Shown: positions 16,597 through 28,300 of the stretch, in pieces
Numbering within the stretch: position 1 is the stretch's first letter
Layout of the letters: each line of letters begins with the position of its first letter
From: Hypsibius dujardini
Lineage: Eukaryota; Tardigrada; Eutardigrada; Parachela; Hypsibiidae
Reading direction: 5' to 3'
DNA: 42,261 bases
Assembly (NCBI GenBank): GCA_001579985.1
Contig: LRSR01013726.1
Location: forward strand, 1-42,261
Program-made: the position numbers and the translations under genes
The notes under the pieces: model-generated
The model's input: the letters and a program-made list of their open reading frames with translations, nothing else
Database searches by the model: none
What the model was told of the DNA's origin: nothing

Positions 16597-16976
16597 AAAG
16601 CTATTCGGCCGGAGTTTTTCCGGCTGAATAGCCAAGTCACTATCCAGCCGGATTCTCTCCGGCTGCATGGGCAAGCCACTATTTGGCCTGCTCGGCCGAA
16701 CTTTTTTCACACTATGGGACCACATGCAAATTTTGAAGCAGATTCATCATCGGCGAGACCTTAATTTCTCTTGCTCCTCGAAAACGCGGCGCGAGGCGAC
16801 TGAATGTCCAAATGACCACTCCAAAAAACAAAATCTTTCGTTTTTGATTAACCGCATAATTTTTCGATTATTCGCTGGTTTCTCTCCTTATTATTCCGTA
16901 TTTTATTCCTTACTCATCGCCAGTCTTCGTTATTTCTGATTTCTATTTAAGTTTCCTGTTAAAAGTTTGGGGTAAC

Positions 16977-17702
16977 CAATGTACCAGGACCTAAAATAGC
17001 AAAAACTACAACCCCCTACAACCCCCTAGGGGCGGGGCGCCCCGCCCCCGGTGGTTAATTTCAGCAGTTTCGTCAACTGCTCACAAGTTATTCTTACGAA
17101 TTATCATCATTAAAAAAAATTGGGAATATAGAGGATTAGGATAATTAGACATTTTCCCTGTACGTGTTTCGCGTTATTTCAGCTCCGTGGGTGCATTATT
17201 AAGGGATCATACACATATTACGTAATAAAAAAATCAACATTTTTTACCCACCCACCCTCGTAATACAACGTAATCATTACACCCTCTACCCACCCCCTGG
17301 ATCGTACTCACAACGTAATCAATGGTCCCCCCTATAAAAAAAAATTTAATTTTCGGGTTTCGTGACCACCTCCCCTCTTCGTAATCACTACGTAATCATA
17401 GGTCGCACCACCCAAGAAATCGTAATCAAACGCAAGCTTTTCGGGTACCACCCACCCTCCCTTGATTACGTAATATGTGAAAGGCCCCTAAGCAGAAAAG
17501 TGCTTTCTATTTGTCACTCCCGTGCAAGACCCGCCCCTCCCCCCTGACACAAAAGACTCCTCATATGGAGGGGGTGATCGCAAATCTCTTCGGATTTGAA
17601 CTCTTTTAATCGTCGACATTTTGGAAAATAAAGATGCACATTTTGTTTTAAAAGTAGGAATTTTATCTATTAATTGGCACTTTTTTAGGCCCTGCAATGT
17701 AC
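16977..17702. mobile_element. Non-autonomous hAT-like element with 8-bp target duplication
   Basis: The 710-bp element 16985-17694 starts caggacctaaaa and ends tttttaggccctg, an imperfect terminal inverted repeat. It is flanked by identical 8-bp copies of caatgtac (16977-16984 and 17695-17702). Eight-bp duplications and CAG-initial termini are hAT hallmarks. The related copy near 27175 has a single uninterrupted gtacattg here, an empty site. No transposase ORF. Confidence 0.88.
17199..17492. mobile_element. Inner inverted-repeat element rich in ACGTAAT words
   Basis: Left taagggatcatacacatatt then acgtaat. Right attacgtaatatgtgaaagg then cccctaag. Arms are inverted copies and the interior repeats cgtaatca several times. 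It lies inside the hAT-like element, giving a third nesting level. Boundaries approximate; no ORF. Confidence 0.65.
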
Positions 17703-18256
17703 ATATCCCAACTGGATCGGGAAGACACATTTTTTACTACATTTTTACGCCAAGTTGTGAGAAAGCCGTCCAAGTGATTTCTCTGTATTGCTGGTAAAAA
17801 AACCCGGCTAAACAGTGGTTGGTCTACTCAGCTGTGAAAGTCCGACTGAATAGTGACTTGGTTATTCAGCCGGATAAACTCAGGCCGAATAAACAGATTT
17901 TTTTATTTATTAGATATTCTTTGCTTCGAAAACTATTGGCGTGAGTAATTACTTTGTGGACGGAAAAACTAAATTTAAATTTCGATTGTTCGCTTAACTA
18001 TGAGCAAATGTAGTAGATTAGTGATTCGAATATGGCGCGTGATCGGAACCGAATCTAATGCTACACTATGTCAGTCCTTTTGTTAAGACAATCCGTTGAC
18101 TTTTCGCGGAAAGGAAGTCAACCGCCATTAACCCAGCATGCACTGTACTCGACAACATGGGGGCAAAAACCGTAGATCCCAGATAAGAATTTTGCGAAAT
18201 GCGTCGTCGTCCCCCCCCCCCGGCCGCTTTTAAATCGCGTACGAGGTAAAACTCCC

Positions 18257-18353
18257 AATGCTGCGCAAGTTTTGATTGGGCACAAATGCTGCGCAAGTTT
18301 TGATTGGGCACAAATGCTGCGCAAGTTTTGATTGGGCACAAATGCTGCGCACG
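18257..18353. repeat. 28-bp minisatellite, 3.5 units
   Basis: Units starting aatgctgcgcaagttttgat at 18257, 18285, 18313 and 18341 (last truncated) are essentially identical. The region between 17894 and the NHL gene start is otherwise non-coding. Confidence 0.93.
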
Positions 18354-18981
18354 ACAGAGCAAACGGCGAAATCGTGACGTTTATCAATCAAAATAGCCAC
18401 AAGGTTTCTTTTTCGTTTTCCATTTTCAAAAAGTTGTATTTTTAGATTTTTTTTTGTCACACGTGTTTTTCCGATTTATTTTTGATTTCTTGAACCCAAA
18501 ATATCGACGAACAACGAGAGAAAAGTGTGCGACCCCGGCATTTATACAATTTTTGAGCTTGCGCCGCATTTGGAGTTTTACCTCGTAATATGACTCATTC
18601 TCTTGCGCCGGCAACACAGTCAACAGGTGAGAAAAGGACAGCCCAGACAGCTTGTCAGACAGACAGCCCCCGCTCACTATTCGCTGCTGGCCCACAAAGC
18701 TAGTGAAGCCAGTGAGCCCGTTCTCCGTTTGCCCCCTGGGTCCTTTTTATTCCTCTCTTCACTGCATTAGATTTTTGTACGCCGATGCGCTCTCAATCTC
18801 CGGTCCTTGTTCTTTTGATTTAATTTTTTTCCGTCTTTATTTGCGCCCCTTATCCCGTTATTTCCGGCTCCCACACGTGTACGGAGCCGAGAGTTCAAGC
18901 TACGTTTCTTTTCCCGTCCGGTTTACACATTATTTTCACTCACAAAACTCACTCGTCAAACACGCTTCCCGGAAGCAGAAA

Positions 18982-21900
18982 ATGGACTCTGCCACATCCA
19001 GCGGTCTTCGATGCTCCAACGGACACGCCACCGTGGACTACAGCAATGCGCGAGTGCCACGTCGTCAGACCCTCCCCTCGATCTTCCCGATCGCCGCCGC
19101 GGGGAAGGATATGGAAGTGCCTGATCGATTGCAGGTGCGGGGAAGGAGCCTTCCGGGTCGCCATTTTGAATGGCATTTGTTTTATGGCTGCTTGTGGTAC
19201 TACGTTAATTGTTTTCCGAATGTAGGGCCCGCTGGATCGGATTCAGGATTTAGGGCGTTGTTTGAGCTTGCTGGAGAACAACTACGCGTTAACGAAGAAG
19301 CAGGTGGACGAGCGGAAGGCGGCTTTAGTGGTGAGTGCTATGGCCAATCTTCCATGTCGATCTGCTTAACTGCGTGCCCTCTGTTGATCAGTCCTTAACT
19401 AACCTAAGAAAATGTAGGAATAGCTTATTACGGTCTTAGCTAATTTTTTTGAAGCAAAACAATAACAAACTTCAACACTCTTCCTTGAAGCATTGTAAGA
19501 TCTGGGTGCCCGTTCGTTTGATTGATTGATTATTTAAATGGGACTTCGTGTTATTGGTTGATTGAGCACAAACCATTGATTGATTATTTAGTTGACCCTG
19601 ACCTTATACTTATACGCCTTTCTCCTCCGGAATTCCTGACGCTTTGGCTGTGTTATCACTTGTGCAAACCTTCTTGCTCATCTTTATGTTATGTGAAGCA
19701 ATATTTCAAAGTTACTGACAGTAGCTTCCGCGTTCCGACGCTCCTTGTGATGTGCCACCTTCCGGGTTCTCGTTCTCGAGTCACTTTATCTGACGTACAA
19801 CACGCTTGCTTCCCATTTCCAATTTTGTTCGGATTTTCAATCTTTATTAGCCTTGTTGCTGCTGTGTGACTTTAGTTTTGTCGGCATTGAGTTTGGAGAA
19901 TGCTCCATGATCCACACGACATCTGACCATCCCTTGACTGTTGCTTGCCTTGTTTGATCGGAGTTCACGATCGATCGATTGCATTTCCCTGTGGGTTGGT
20001 GACTACCTTGCTAAATTTCCTTTTTTTTACAGGATGCCTTGGAGAAGCAGTTTTCCGCGCTCTACACCCAGCTGGAAGGCTCTTACGAGGGCAAGAAGCA
20101 GTACCTCACGTCGCTTCTCCGCTCTGAGCAGACTGCACGGGAGAACAGTGGCGACAGCGCCCAGAATGGATCCGGCAGCAACAGCACCCTCTTTTCTTCT
20201 CACAACGGCGGCACTCTTTCCGAGGGAAACAAGCAGAACGGTTATCGCGGCAACGGTGTCGGGCGGGACGACTTGGTGTGCACGCAATTCGTTTTCGACC
20301 GCGTCCCAACTTGAAAGTCATTTTTCTGTCAATTTATTGTAGTTTGCTGCATGTGTCTTCGACGTAATGGATGACCCGCGGATGCAAGAGATTCCCGACT
20401 TTACCGAATACCTTCGCAGCCGTTTGAGCGGCGGTCCCCGTCAGAAAATGGCATTCGACAAGTCCATTGACCTGACCGGGAAAGGTTACAACCGGCCCGT
20501 GTCCGACTTTTCTTCGGCGTGGAGCTATTCGGGCGAGGATCAGCGTTGTTCGGGCCTGTCCGACTCATTTTCGGCGTTCGATTTTCCTCCAAAGTCGAGT
20601 GGGACCAACAGCAGCTTCCAGTCGTATTCGTCCAGCGGTCAGTACAACCAGGAAGTAAGTTACTTTGAAAGCAGATTGATTGAACATCACTCACCTTTCC
20701 GATACCGCGAATGTGTTAAGGTTGTTTGCTATTACTCTTAAGAGTTTCACATCATCGGCTGTATTCACCCCGGATTCGGCGCCCCCAATGTCGCCGTTTT
20801 CCAGCGGCAACAGGAGCTTCAACTACGACAGCCGGCAGCAGGGACGCATTCTTCCTCTCCAGAATCCGCCTCCCTCTTCTGGGTATTTTTTGCAGAATAA
20901 TTATCCAGCCGACTGTCTGTCTGTCTCTGTCTCTGCTAATTGCCTGTTTTTCTGTGTCTGTTTGCTTACTGCTGGTCTGCTTGTCTGTCCCTAGTATGTT
21001 TGTCCGCCTAAAAGCCCGCCTGTATGTCTTTCGGTTTGTTTTGTTAGACTGTCGGTTTGTCTGTATATGGCTAGCTAACTGTCTTATCCACCTGCCTGCC
21101 TGCCTGCCTGCCTGTCTGTCTTTCTATCTGTCTGTCTGCCTGTCTGTCTGTCTGCCTGCCTGCCTGTCTGTCTGTCTTTCTATCTGTCTGTCTGCCTGTC
21201 TGACTGTCTGCCTGCCTGTCTGCCTGCCTGCAAAAACGGAGAAATGTATATACCCTTGAAAATGTACGATCTCACAAAATGTTTAGGGGGTGTATGCTAA
21301 TTTATTTTTCCTATTCTTCAGAGACTTTTTCAGCTCTCCCCCGCGTGGATTGCCCGGCGTTCCAGAGTACAATTCCATTGATCACGACGAGGAGATGAAG
21401 ATGCAAGAGCTTCGACGACGCCCCGGCATCACTGCCGACGTGTTGAACAACCTCGTGCAACAGCACCACTTCAACCTTAGTAATACCTTAAACCCTTCAA
21501 ACTCATGCTCTCGACAAATTTTCCAGAATGAAATGGGCCATTCTGGTGTTGTAGGGAACGGCGGTATGAGTTCGGGACAGTCGCGAGTGGGCCCGGCGAA
21601 TCCGTTTGGCATGAGCAGTGGAATTCGCCGGAGCAACTCAAACAAGAACCGCAGCAAGGGCCCGCGACGCTACTCGCTGCCGGACGCCAGTCGCATTCAG
21701 AACAGCTCGTGGAGCGGTAACTCGTCGGGTCCTCATCCCGGCCGTAGCGGCAGTTTTTGTAAGTTTTGCTAACGTTTTCGCTCAGCATGGCCGATGGGCT
21801 GGCATTATCGGGCCTCATTTCTGTAAATTTGATATTTGCAGTGGGATCCCCGGCAGACTCGTTGAACGAGAATGATGATGCCTTCTTGCCCGACAACCAC

Positions 21901-22946
21901 CGTCAAGGAAATGGGATGCAAGAGCTCGAAATCCTGTAAGAATTGACGAATGAAAACGGTTGGAAATCAGAATTCTCTCTCCGTTTGGCCGAGCTGAATT
22001 GAATCGAACGTGTTTGAAGCCTGACCAAAAACACGCGGTAAATTTAGATTCATCGCGTAACTTATCGATTGATTGATTGATTGACTATTGATCGAGGGGT
22101 TTGTTTGTGATTTTATGTCAATTGTTTCGACCGAAACACGTTTATAGTTTTTTTTTCTGGAAGCGAGTGAATGTTCAACGACCATGGCCATTTTTTCGGA
22201 AAATTGTGCATTAATTGATTATTTAAAATCAAAATGAGCTCTTTCAGCAATTTGAAACATCTTTAAAATATTTATTAAAATATTTAATTTAATTAAAATA
22301 TTTAACATCTTTAAAATATTTATAAACACGTACTGTTCTTGATGCACATCTTTGTACTGTTCTGTAGATGTCGCTTTGGGGAGATTGGCAGTGGTGCGGG
22401 TCAGATGAACGCCCCGCATGGATTCTGCTTGGGTGACCAGGAGGAAGTGATTGTCGCCGGTAAGGTCTTTTCACTTCACGTACTTTTGTGTTTATAATTC
22501 GGCATTACATTTTATTTCGCTTTTTGTTGTATTTTTTGGTTAGACACTAACAACCATCGCATTCAGTTCTTCAGCAGCGACGGGCAGTGTATCGATTCGT
22601 GGGGCAAGCCAGGTAAACGTGAGGGACAGCTGTGGTTTCCGCGGAAGGTGGCCTGGCTGCCGGAATCGGCGCGGGTGGTGGTTTGCGATCGAGGCCATGA
22701 GCGTTCCCGAGTGCAGATCTTTTCACGCAACGGCCTGTACGAACGAACCATCCCCATGGACTATGTGGCCATTGTCGCTGGTATGACCGTCTACCGCAAT
22801 CAGGTCAGTTGAATGGAGTTAAAATTCCAATGCTGACGTAAAAGACATACACAGGCACATGGAGAGAGAAATGGACAGACTGACGTGATGAGGACAGACA
22901 TGTGCACTGACAGAATACGGATAAACAAAACAGGCGGATACAGGTT

Positions 22947-22979
<33 letters not shown>

Positions 22980-23975
22980 ATGTGCCATGAAAGCAAGCAA
23001 TTAAGGCAAACAATGCACTGTTCCTTTCCGCTGTTTAGATTGTAATTGTGGATTCGGTCAACCCGACATGCCTGATCATGGATCAGTTTGGAACCGTCGT
23101 CTTCTGGTTCTCTTGTGCCAAGAATATGAAAGAGCCGTCGGACGTGGCTGTGGCTAACAACACCTTCTACATCTGCGACTTCAAAGGCCATTGTGTCTGC
23201 ACCTACAACGGCCGCGGCGAATTTGTCACTCAGATTGGATCCCATCCCACCATCAACTTCCCCAACGGCATCGACATTACCGCTCAAGGAGATGTGCTGG
23301 TGGGAGACAGCCATGGCAATCGGTTCCACGTTGCAGCCTACAGGTCGGACGGGGTGTTCTTGGCGGAGTACGAATGCCCTCACATGAAGGTGCGATCTTG
23401 TGTATCCCTTATTGGCTCTCAGTCTGTGTCTTGTTTATACATTTGTTTGTCTGACCTTTTGTTTGCTTGTCCGTCTCTGCATCTGTCTGGCTGCCTGTCT
23501 GTCTACGTCTTTGTATGTCTGCCTGTTTGTTCGTCTGCCTGCCTGCCTGCCTGTCTATTGTCATGACCATCTGTTTCTTTGTCTGACTGTCTGTTTGCGT
23601 CTGTCTGTATATTGGTTGGTTCGTCTGCTTGTCTGATTTCTCGGCCTTGTCAATCGGCCTGTCCTTCCCACATTCCAATGCTCTGTTTTTCTGTCTCCTC
23701 TGCGTTAATGTCGGTCTCTGCTGTTTGACACCCTTTAGTCTGATATAAAAAAAATTTGTTCCTATAATAAGAGTAGCAATTGTAAATGCGAACTCGGCTC
23801 CTTGTTCCAGGTCAGTCGTTGCTGTGGACTTGTCTTGACCGAAGCGGGACACGTCGTGACTGTCGCCAAGAATAACAACTTTGTTCTGATTCTGGAGCGT
23901 CTGTCCACCACAGTCGAAGGCCATGATGCCCTGCCTGAATTGAGCACGCGTACCCTCGAAGAGACTGAATTTTAA
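18982..23975 (+). CDS. brat: NHL-repeat protein, Brat/NCL-1-like (TRIM-NHL family)
   Basis: Eleven exons: 18982-19134, 19226-19330, 20033-20275, 20343-20654, 20743-20882, 21322-21758, 21842-21935, 22368-22459, 22544-22803, 23039-23389, 23811-23975. All phases agree: 783 aa, stop TAA 23973-23975. Order: short basic N-terminus, heptad-like segment (about 52-130, [17 protein letters not shown]...) like the coiled coil after TRIM B-boxes, a long Ser/Asn/Gly-rich linker (about 130-490), then a C-terminal NHL beta-propeller of about 290 residues opening [19 protein letters not shown], with repeat cores [29 protein letters not shown] and DSHGNRFHV. In Drosophila Brat and worm NCL-1 this propeller binds RNA or partners to repress mRNAs and growth; that role is inferred. 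No RING or B-box is encoded from this ATG (context aaaatgg), unlike typical relatives; upstream exons were not found. Confidence 0.9.
20908..21235. repeat. (CTGT/CTGC)n tract in NHL intron
   Basis: Long CTGT/CTGC array filling most of the intron 20883-21321. It creates a spurious Cys/Leu-rich plus-strand frame. Confidence 0.95.
22945..22980. repeat. Short (GACA)n tract in NHL intron
   Basis: Perfect GACA array within intron 22804-23038. Confidence 0.9.
23405..23640. repeat. Degenerate (CTGT)n tract in last NHL intron
   Basis: CTGT/CTGC words with substitutions inside intron 23390-23810. Confidence 0.9.
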
Positions 23976-25383
23976 ACCTCACTCATCCGCAGCGGCATTG
24001 GAAGTCTATTCGGTTGTTCTTGTTTTCCCGTTCTACACTGCACAGCAGGTGCGTCTTCCTGTTCATGATACCGCCTCCTTTTTTAGCGCGGTTTTTGGCT
24101 GGAGTTGTTTTCGTTCCGATCTGTTGATACTTGTCATACATTTTCACGGCTTTCTGGAATGGGCTAGTTTTATCGTTCCATCAGCGTTATATCTTTTCTG
24201 GATCACGTGCACGGTTAGACTATCTGTACTTCACTTCATTTTTTTCTTTTTCTTCTTCATTTTTGGGCGGTTGATGTTGCCTCGTTTTTCCTGTAATCCC
24301 AGTCATTTTTGCCGTTTTCGGTTGGAACTCCTCTTAACCTTTTATGCACCCCGTTTTTTGGCTAACCCTTTCGTTTTTCTTTTTTGACGTTGTCGAACAA
24401 AATGCTGTAAAAATACTAACCTTTTAGCGGTTCGGTAATTGCCAGTAGCTGTTGGCGTATCATACATACATATATGTTAACGAACTTCTGTGATCATTTT
24501 ATTGTGAGTGTCTTTAGGAGCCTGTCCATTTACCAGCCTGTATTTCTACGTGCCTGTGTCTGTGAAACTGTTTTATCAATCTGTCTGCCTATATGTTCTG
24601 CTTGCCTGGGTCTGTATTACTGACTGCCTATCCATCTATCTGCCAATCGTTCTATTTGCCCGTGTCTGTGTGACTGTTTGTGCATTTGTCTGCGCATCTT
24701 TCCATTAGCCTGTGTTCGTGACGGCCAATTATGTAACACTCTTATCAGTCCCTCTACCTATCTACATCTTTATATTTGTATATCCCATGTTGTTATAAAT
24801 AACCATCCATCTACCTGCCCGGCGAACTGTGCTATGTGTTTGTCGACTTCTCTACCTGCCTGCCTGCCTGCCTATTTGTCTATCTGCTTTCCTATATGTC
24901 TGTCTGTCTATGAACCTGCTTGACTGTCTGTCATCTCTATGTTCGTTCACCAACTGGTTGAACGGCAACAGCCATTATTACTGCAATAATACATTTCATA
25001 AGACATTCCTTGACTGGTCAACAAGGTCAACAAACTCTTGCGGCAGGCTTGCACATCAGCCGGTAGTAAAACCAGCGAGTACTACACCTCCGTCTATGCG
25101 CTTCGACGCCAATAAAACATGATAAATCACCCATGTCAAACACAACAAACGTTGCCGTCACATCCTAGGCGTATGTTTTTGCAAAGTCATTTTTTTGGTC
25201 GCGGCTTCATGTTGTCTTTTCATTTACGTGCACGTTGATCGAAACTGCGGCCGACGCCTCCCCCCGCAACACTGGGATATTTGAAGCTTCAATCATCGGA
25301 ATCCCGGATAGATGGTAAGAGGATGCTGCTGGCGGAACACTTCAGTGGGTATGTAGAACCTATATTTGGTTCAATCTGTGGAG
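23976..25383 (+). other. NHL 3' region and ACE copy A upstream region
   Basis: Pyrimidine-rich 3' sequence of the NHL gene followed by a highly degenerate CTGT-type tract (about 24510-24930). From 24941 the sequence is shared with 36387 onward upstream of ACE copy B, including an AATAAA at 25111-25116. The shared 440 bp before the ACE ATG presumably holds its promoter. No exon recognised. Confidence 0.5.
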
Positions 25384-28300
25384 ATGTTTTGTAATAAATG
25401 GAATTTGTTTGGTTCTCCTGATAAAGTGTTCCTCCTCGGGATTGTCTGTTTGTTGCTGGGGCCGGCCAAGGGCAAGTTCACTCCGGTGGACATTAGCCCC
25501 CTGGAAAGGTACCACTTAGATGAGACCAAGCTGACCAGTGCAAAGTACTTCCGGTCATGGCTGGCCAACGTGTACAACCCAATTGGACAGAAAATGGCCC
25601 AGTCTGCGGTGCAGGCAAGTTGGGACTACAACACCAATATCACTGCGGTGAACGAGGCTGCAACTGTAAGTCCTGCTTCCCTGTACAGTATCATGTAAAT
25701 CGTAAGAATAGCTTTATCAGTAAACAAACTGAGCGCAACTGACGCTAACCTGACGAGTGACAAAAACGCCACATCTGAAGTCTGAACTAAGTTTATGAGG
25801 AAAAAAAACTGAAATCTCACGCAGAAAGCCTTCCTAGGGTCGCTGACTAAAATGGCCAATTTTACTTATTACCACGGGCTCAGTGGGTTGATTGCTTGAT
25901 TTCTTGATTGTGTTAGCGATTCCTTTAAAATACCGCCTTTCCATCAAGTGGTTCTAGAGGGAGGGTAGCAAACAAAGTAATCCTAAAATGATACTGTATT
26001 TCCGCGTTAGACAGGGACAGCGTACGAGCCGTGGAACGTTTAATCGGCCACGCGGCGCTTGTGCTGTGTGTACGGTGCACACAGTCGTGCACACTTTCCA
26101 CTCCATTACGACTGTCCTTTTCTAACGCGAAAATACAGTATCTCATATGATGGTTGCTGTCTATGAAACTCAAAATGTTGTAGGGGCGGAGCTAAGACGA
26201 TGTTAATGTGTAGAAAGTAAATGTTTACGCACTTTTGCAGGAATTATTTTTTTTTCAAAAATTTCCTGCTACATCTCAAGAACCAATCGAACGTGGGTTT
26301 TTATAGCGGAAATACAGATATATCTGTATGTTATGACAACTTTTAACTATTAAGCTCCAAACACCATTGGCGGAACCGAAGTTCCTTGTATACTTTTCGG
26401 CCTAGTTGGCGGTTACCACTTTCAGGACAAAATTTCTCAATAGCACAATTATTGTCGGCTTCGTTTCAAATCAAGTTTCAGCTGATCTTAACTTACTGCC
26501 CTCCTTGCCACTGAAGTTAGTTTTCATTATCTCACCCTCATGGATGGTGGAGGGAATTGCAAATATTACCGTACGCTCGCGATCTCAAGGGACACTTTTC
26601 GGCCCTACTCGTAAATTCTAACCAACCTGGTCCGTGCCTTTTCAGTGCCGTTCACCAAATTGCCACTGTAGGGACAATTAAACGGAAAAGCACAGTTGTA
26701 CAATCAATCGATCGAGCACACAGAGTAAGCTGTACGAAATGAGCCAATCAGAGAACAGTGAATCAGATTGAACGTTCAATCGAGTGCAGGAGCCATACCG
26801 AAGGAGACGGGGCTTAGCTGTCCCTTGAGATCGCGAGCATACGGTACTACATTTGCTCAAAGCTAAGCGAAGAATCGAAATTTAAATTTAGTTTTTTCCC
26901 TTCCATAAAATAATTTCTCACGCCAATAGTTTTCGAAGCATAGAATATCTAATAAATGAAAGGAACTGGCTATTCGGCCGGTTTTTCTCCGGTTGAGCAG
27001 TCGAGTCACTATTCAATCGGACTTTCACAGCTGAATAAGCCAACCATTGTTTAGCCGTTTTTTTTACCAGCAAAACAGACAAATCACTTAGACGGTTTTC
27101 TCACAACTTGGCGTAATAATGTAGTAAAAAATGTGTTTCCTTTTTCTCGATCCAGTTGAGATATGTACATTGGTTACCCGAAGCCTTTAACAGAAAACTC
27201 AAATAGATAACAAAAAGAACGAAGGCTGGCGATGAGTACGGATCAATCAATCAAAAAATAAAATCAATCGATCAATAGAGTAAAGACTGCATGGTCAGCT
27301 GTGGTTAATTCGCGTAATTCGCGCGGTGACTTAATTCGGCTCGAACTTGGACCATCATTTTTGGCTTAAAGTCTGCCACCCTGCAACAGCTTACGCTGTA
27401 CATGCACTCTGGCCCCTTTACCAGCACAATTAACTGTCAAATATACCTTGCCTTTCCGATATGTAATTAATTATACCTTCATAGCAAGGTGCGGCATAGC
27501 TAACTTATTGACAAGTACAATTGTCACCGTGCACATTTCAATTAGAAATAAAATATTAGTAACATATGTTTGAGCACGCGCCGTATCCCGTACAGTACAT
27601 GGCGAGTTAATGGGTCGAAGTATAACATTAGTACAGTAATACCGTATTACAACAATATAGTAATAGTATTATAATAATTCTAGTAACAGTGTGATAATAG
27701 TTCTAGTATGGTTTTTCCGATCCTCCACGCATGTTAACATTAAAGCAGAGATTCATCACGCTCTTGACTCGCAGTTTAAAAAATGCACTTGCGAATTCCT
27801 CAAGAGAAGTTAACTTCACAATTTTGCAGTCATTCCGTTAAGTCCGCGTGTAAAACGTAAGCGACAGAATTGAATCTAACGGAGGGTCCCGGAAATGGGC
27901 AAAAGGGGCGGGGCAGGGGTAATAATGGGATAATCAACCAATCAACAAGCGGAGCTCCACACCTGCCCCGCCTCTTTTGCCCATTTTCGGGACCCTCCGT
28001 TAGATTGAATTCTGTCGCTTACTGTAGCTGTCTTGATTGATGCAGAACTTCCGCAGGCCATCGCACAATGCCGAATTTGCCGAAGTTAACTCAACTCGAT
28101 TTCGCGTGTTTCAGATCGAGTCATCCCAAGCTTCTGCCAATCTGACCAGACTAGTCGCGAAGATAGCGGCCAAGTTCGACCTTTCTAAAAGCAGAGACAC
28201 CCGCATGAAAACGACTCAAAAGAAGATGAAGGAATTGGGCGACGCCTCGCTGGACCCGGCAGAATTGACGGAGCTCGTTAAGATCGTCAACGGCATGGAA

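Larger units (their letters stand above)
16597..17893. mobile_element. Long inverted-repeat element interrupted by a hAT-like insertion
   Basis: About 100 bp at the left (ctattcggccggagtttttc...) is the inverted complement of the right end (...gataaactcaggccgaataa). A partial second copy lies at 26876-27239 in opposite orientation. That copy runs through the point where this one is interrupted, showing that 16985-17694 was inserted later. Homology with the second copy continues about 100 bp beyond the right arm, so the true outer boundary is uncertain. Confidence 0.8.
25666..28114 (+). other. ACE copy A intron 1, packed with repeats
   Basis: A 2.45-kb intron. 25728-26413 is homologous to copy B 37535-38036 but inverted. 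26566-26849 is a foldback element. 26876-27239 is the partial inverted copy of the 16597-17893 element. 27320-27376 resembles, inverted, the inside of the 38563-38864 element. 27367-27840 is collinear with copy B, and 27853-28025 is a GGGCAAAAGG-type MITE. No coding exon seen. Confidence 0.75.

Noticed and set aside
18652-18981. In-frame 5' extension of the NHL protein
   Set aside because: It begins with TTG, has no B-box or RING pattern and is pyrimidine-rich; the ATG at 18982 has good context.
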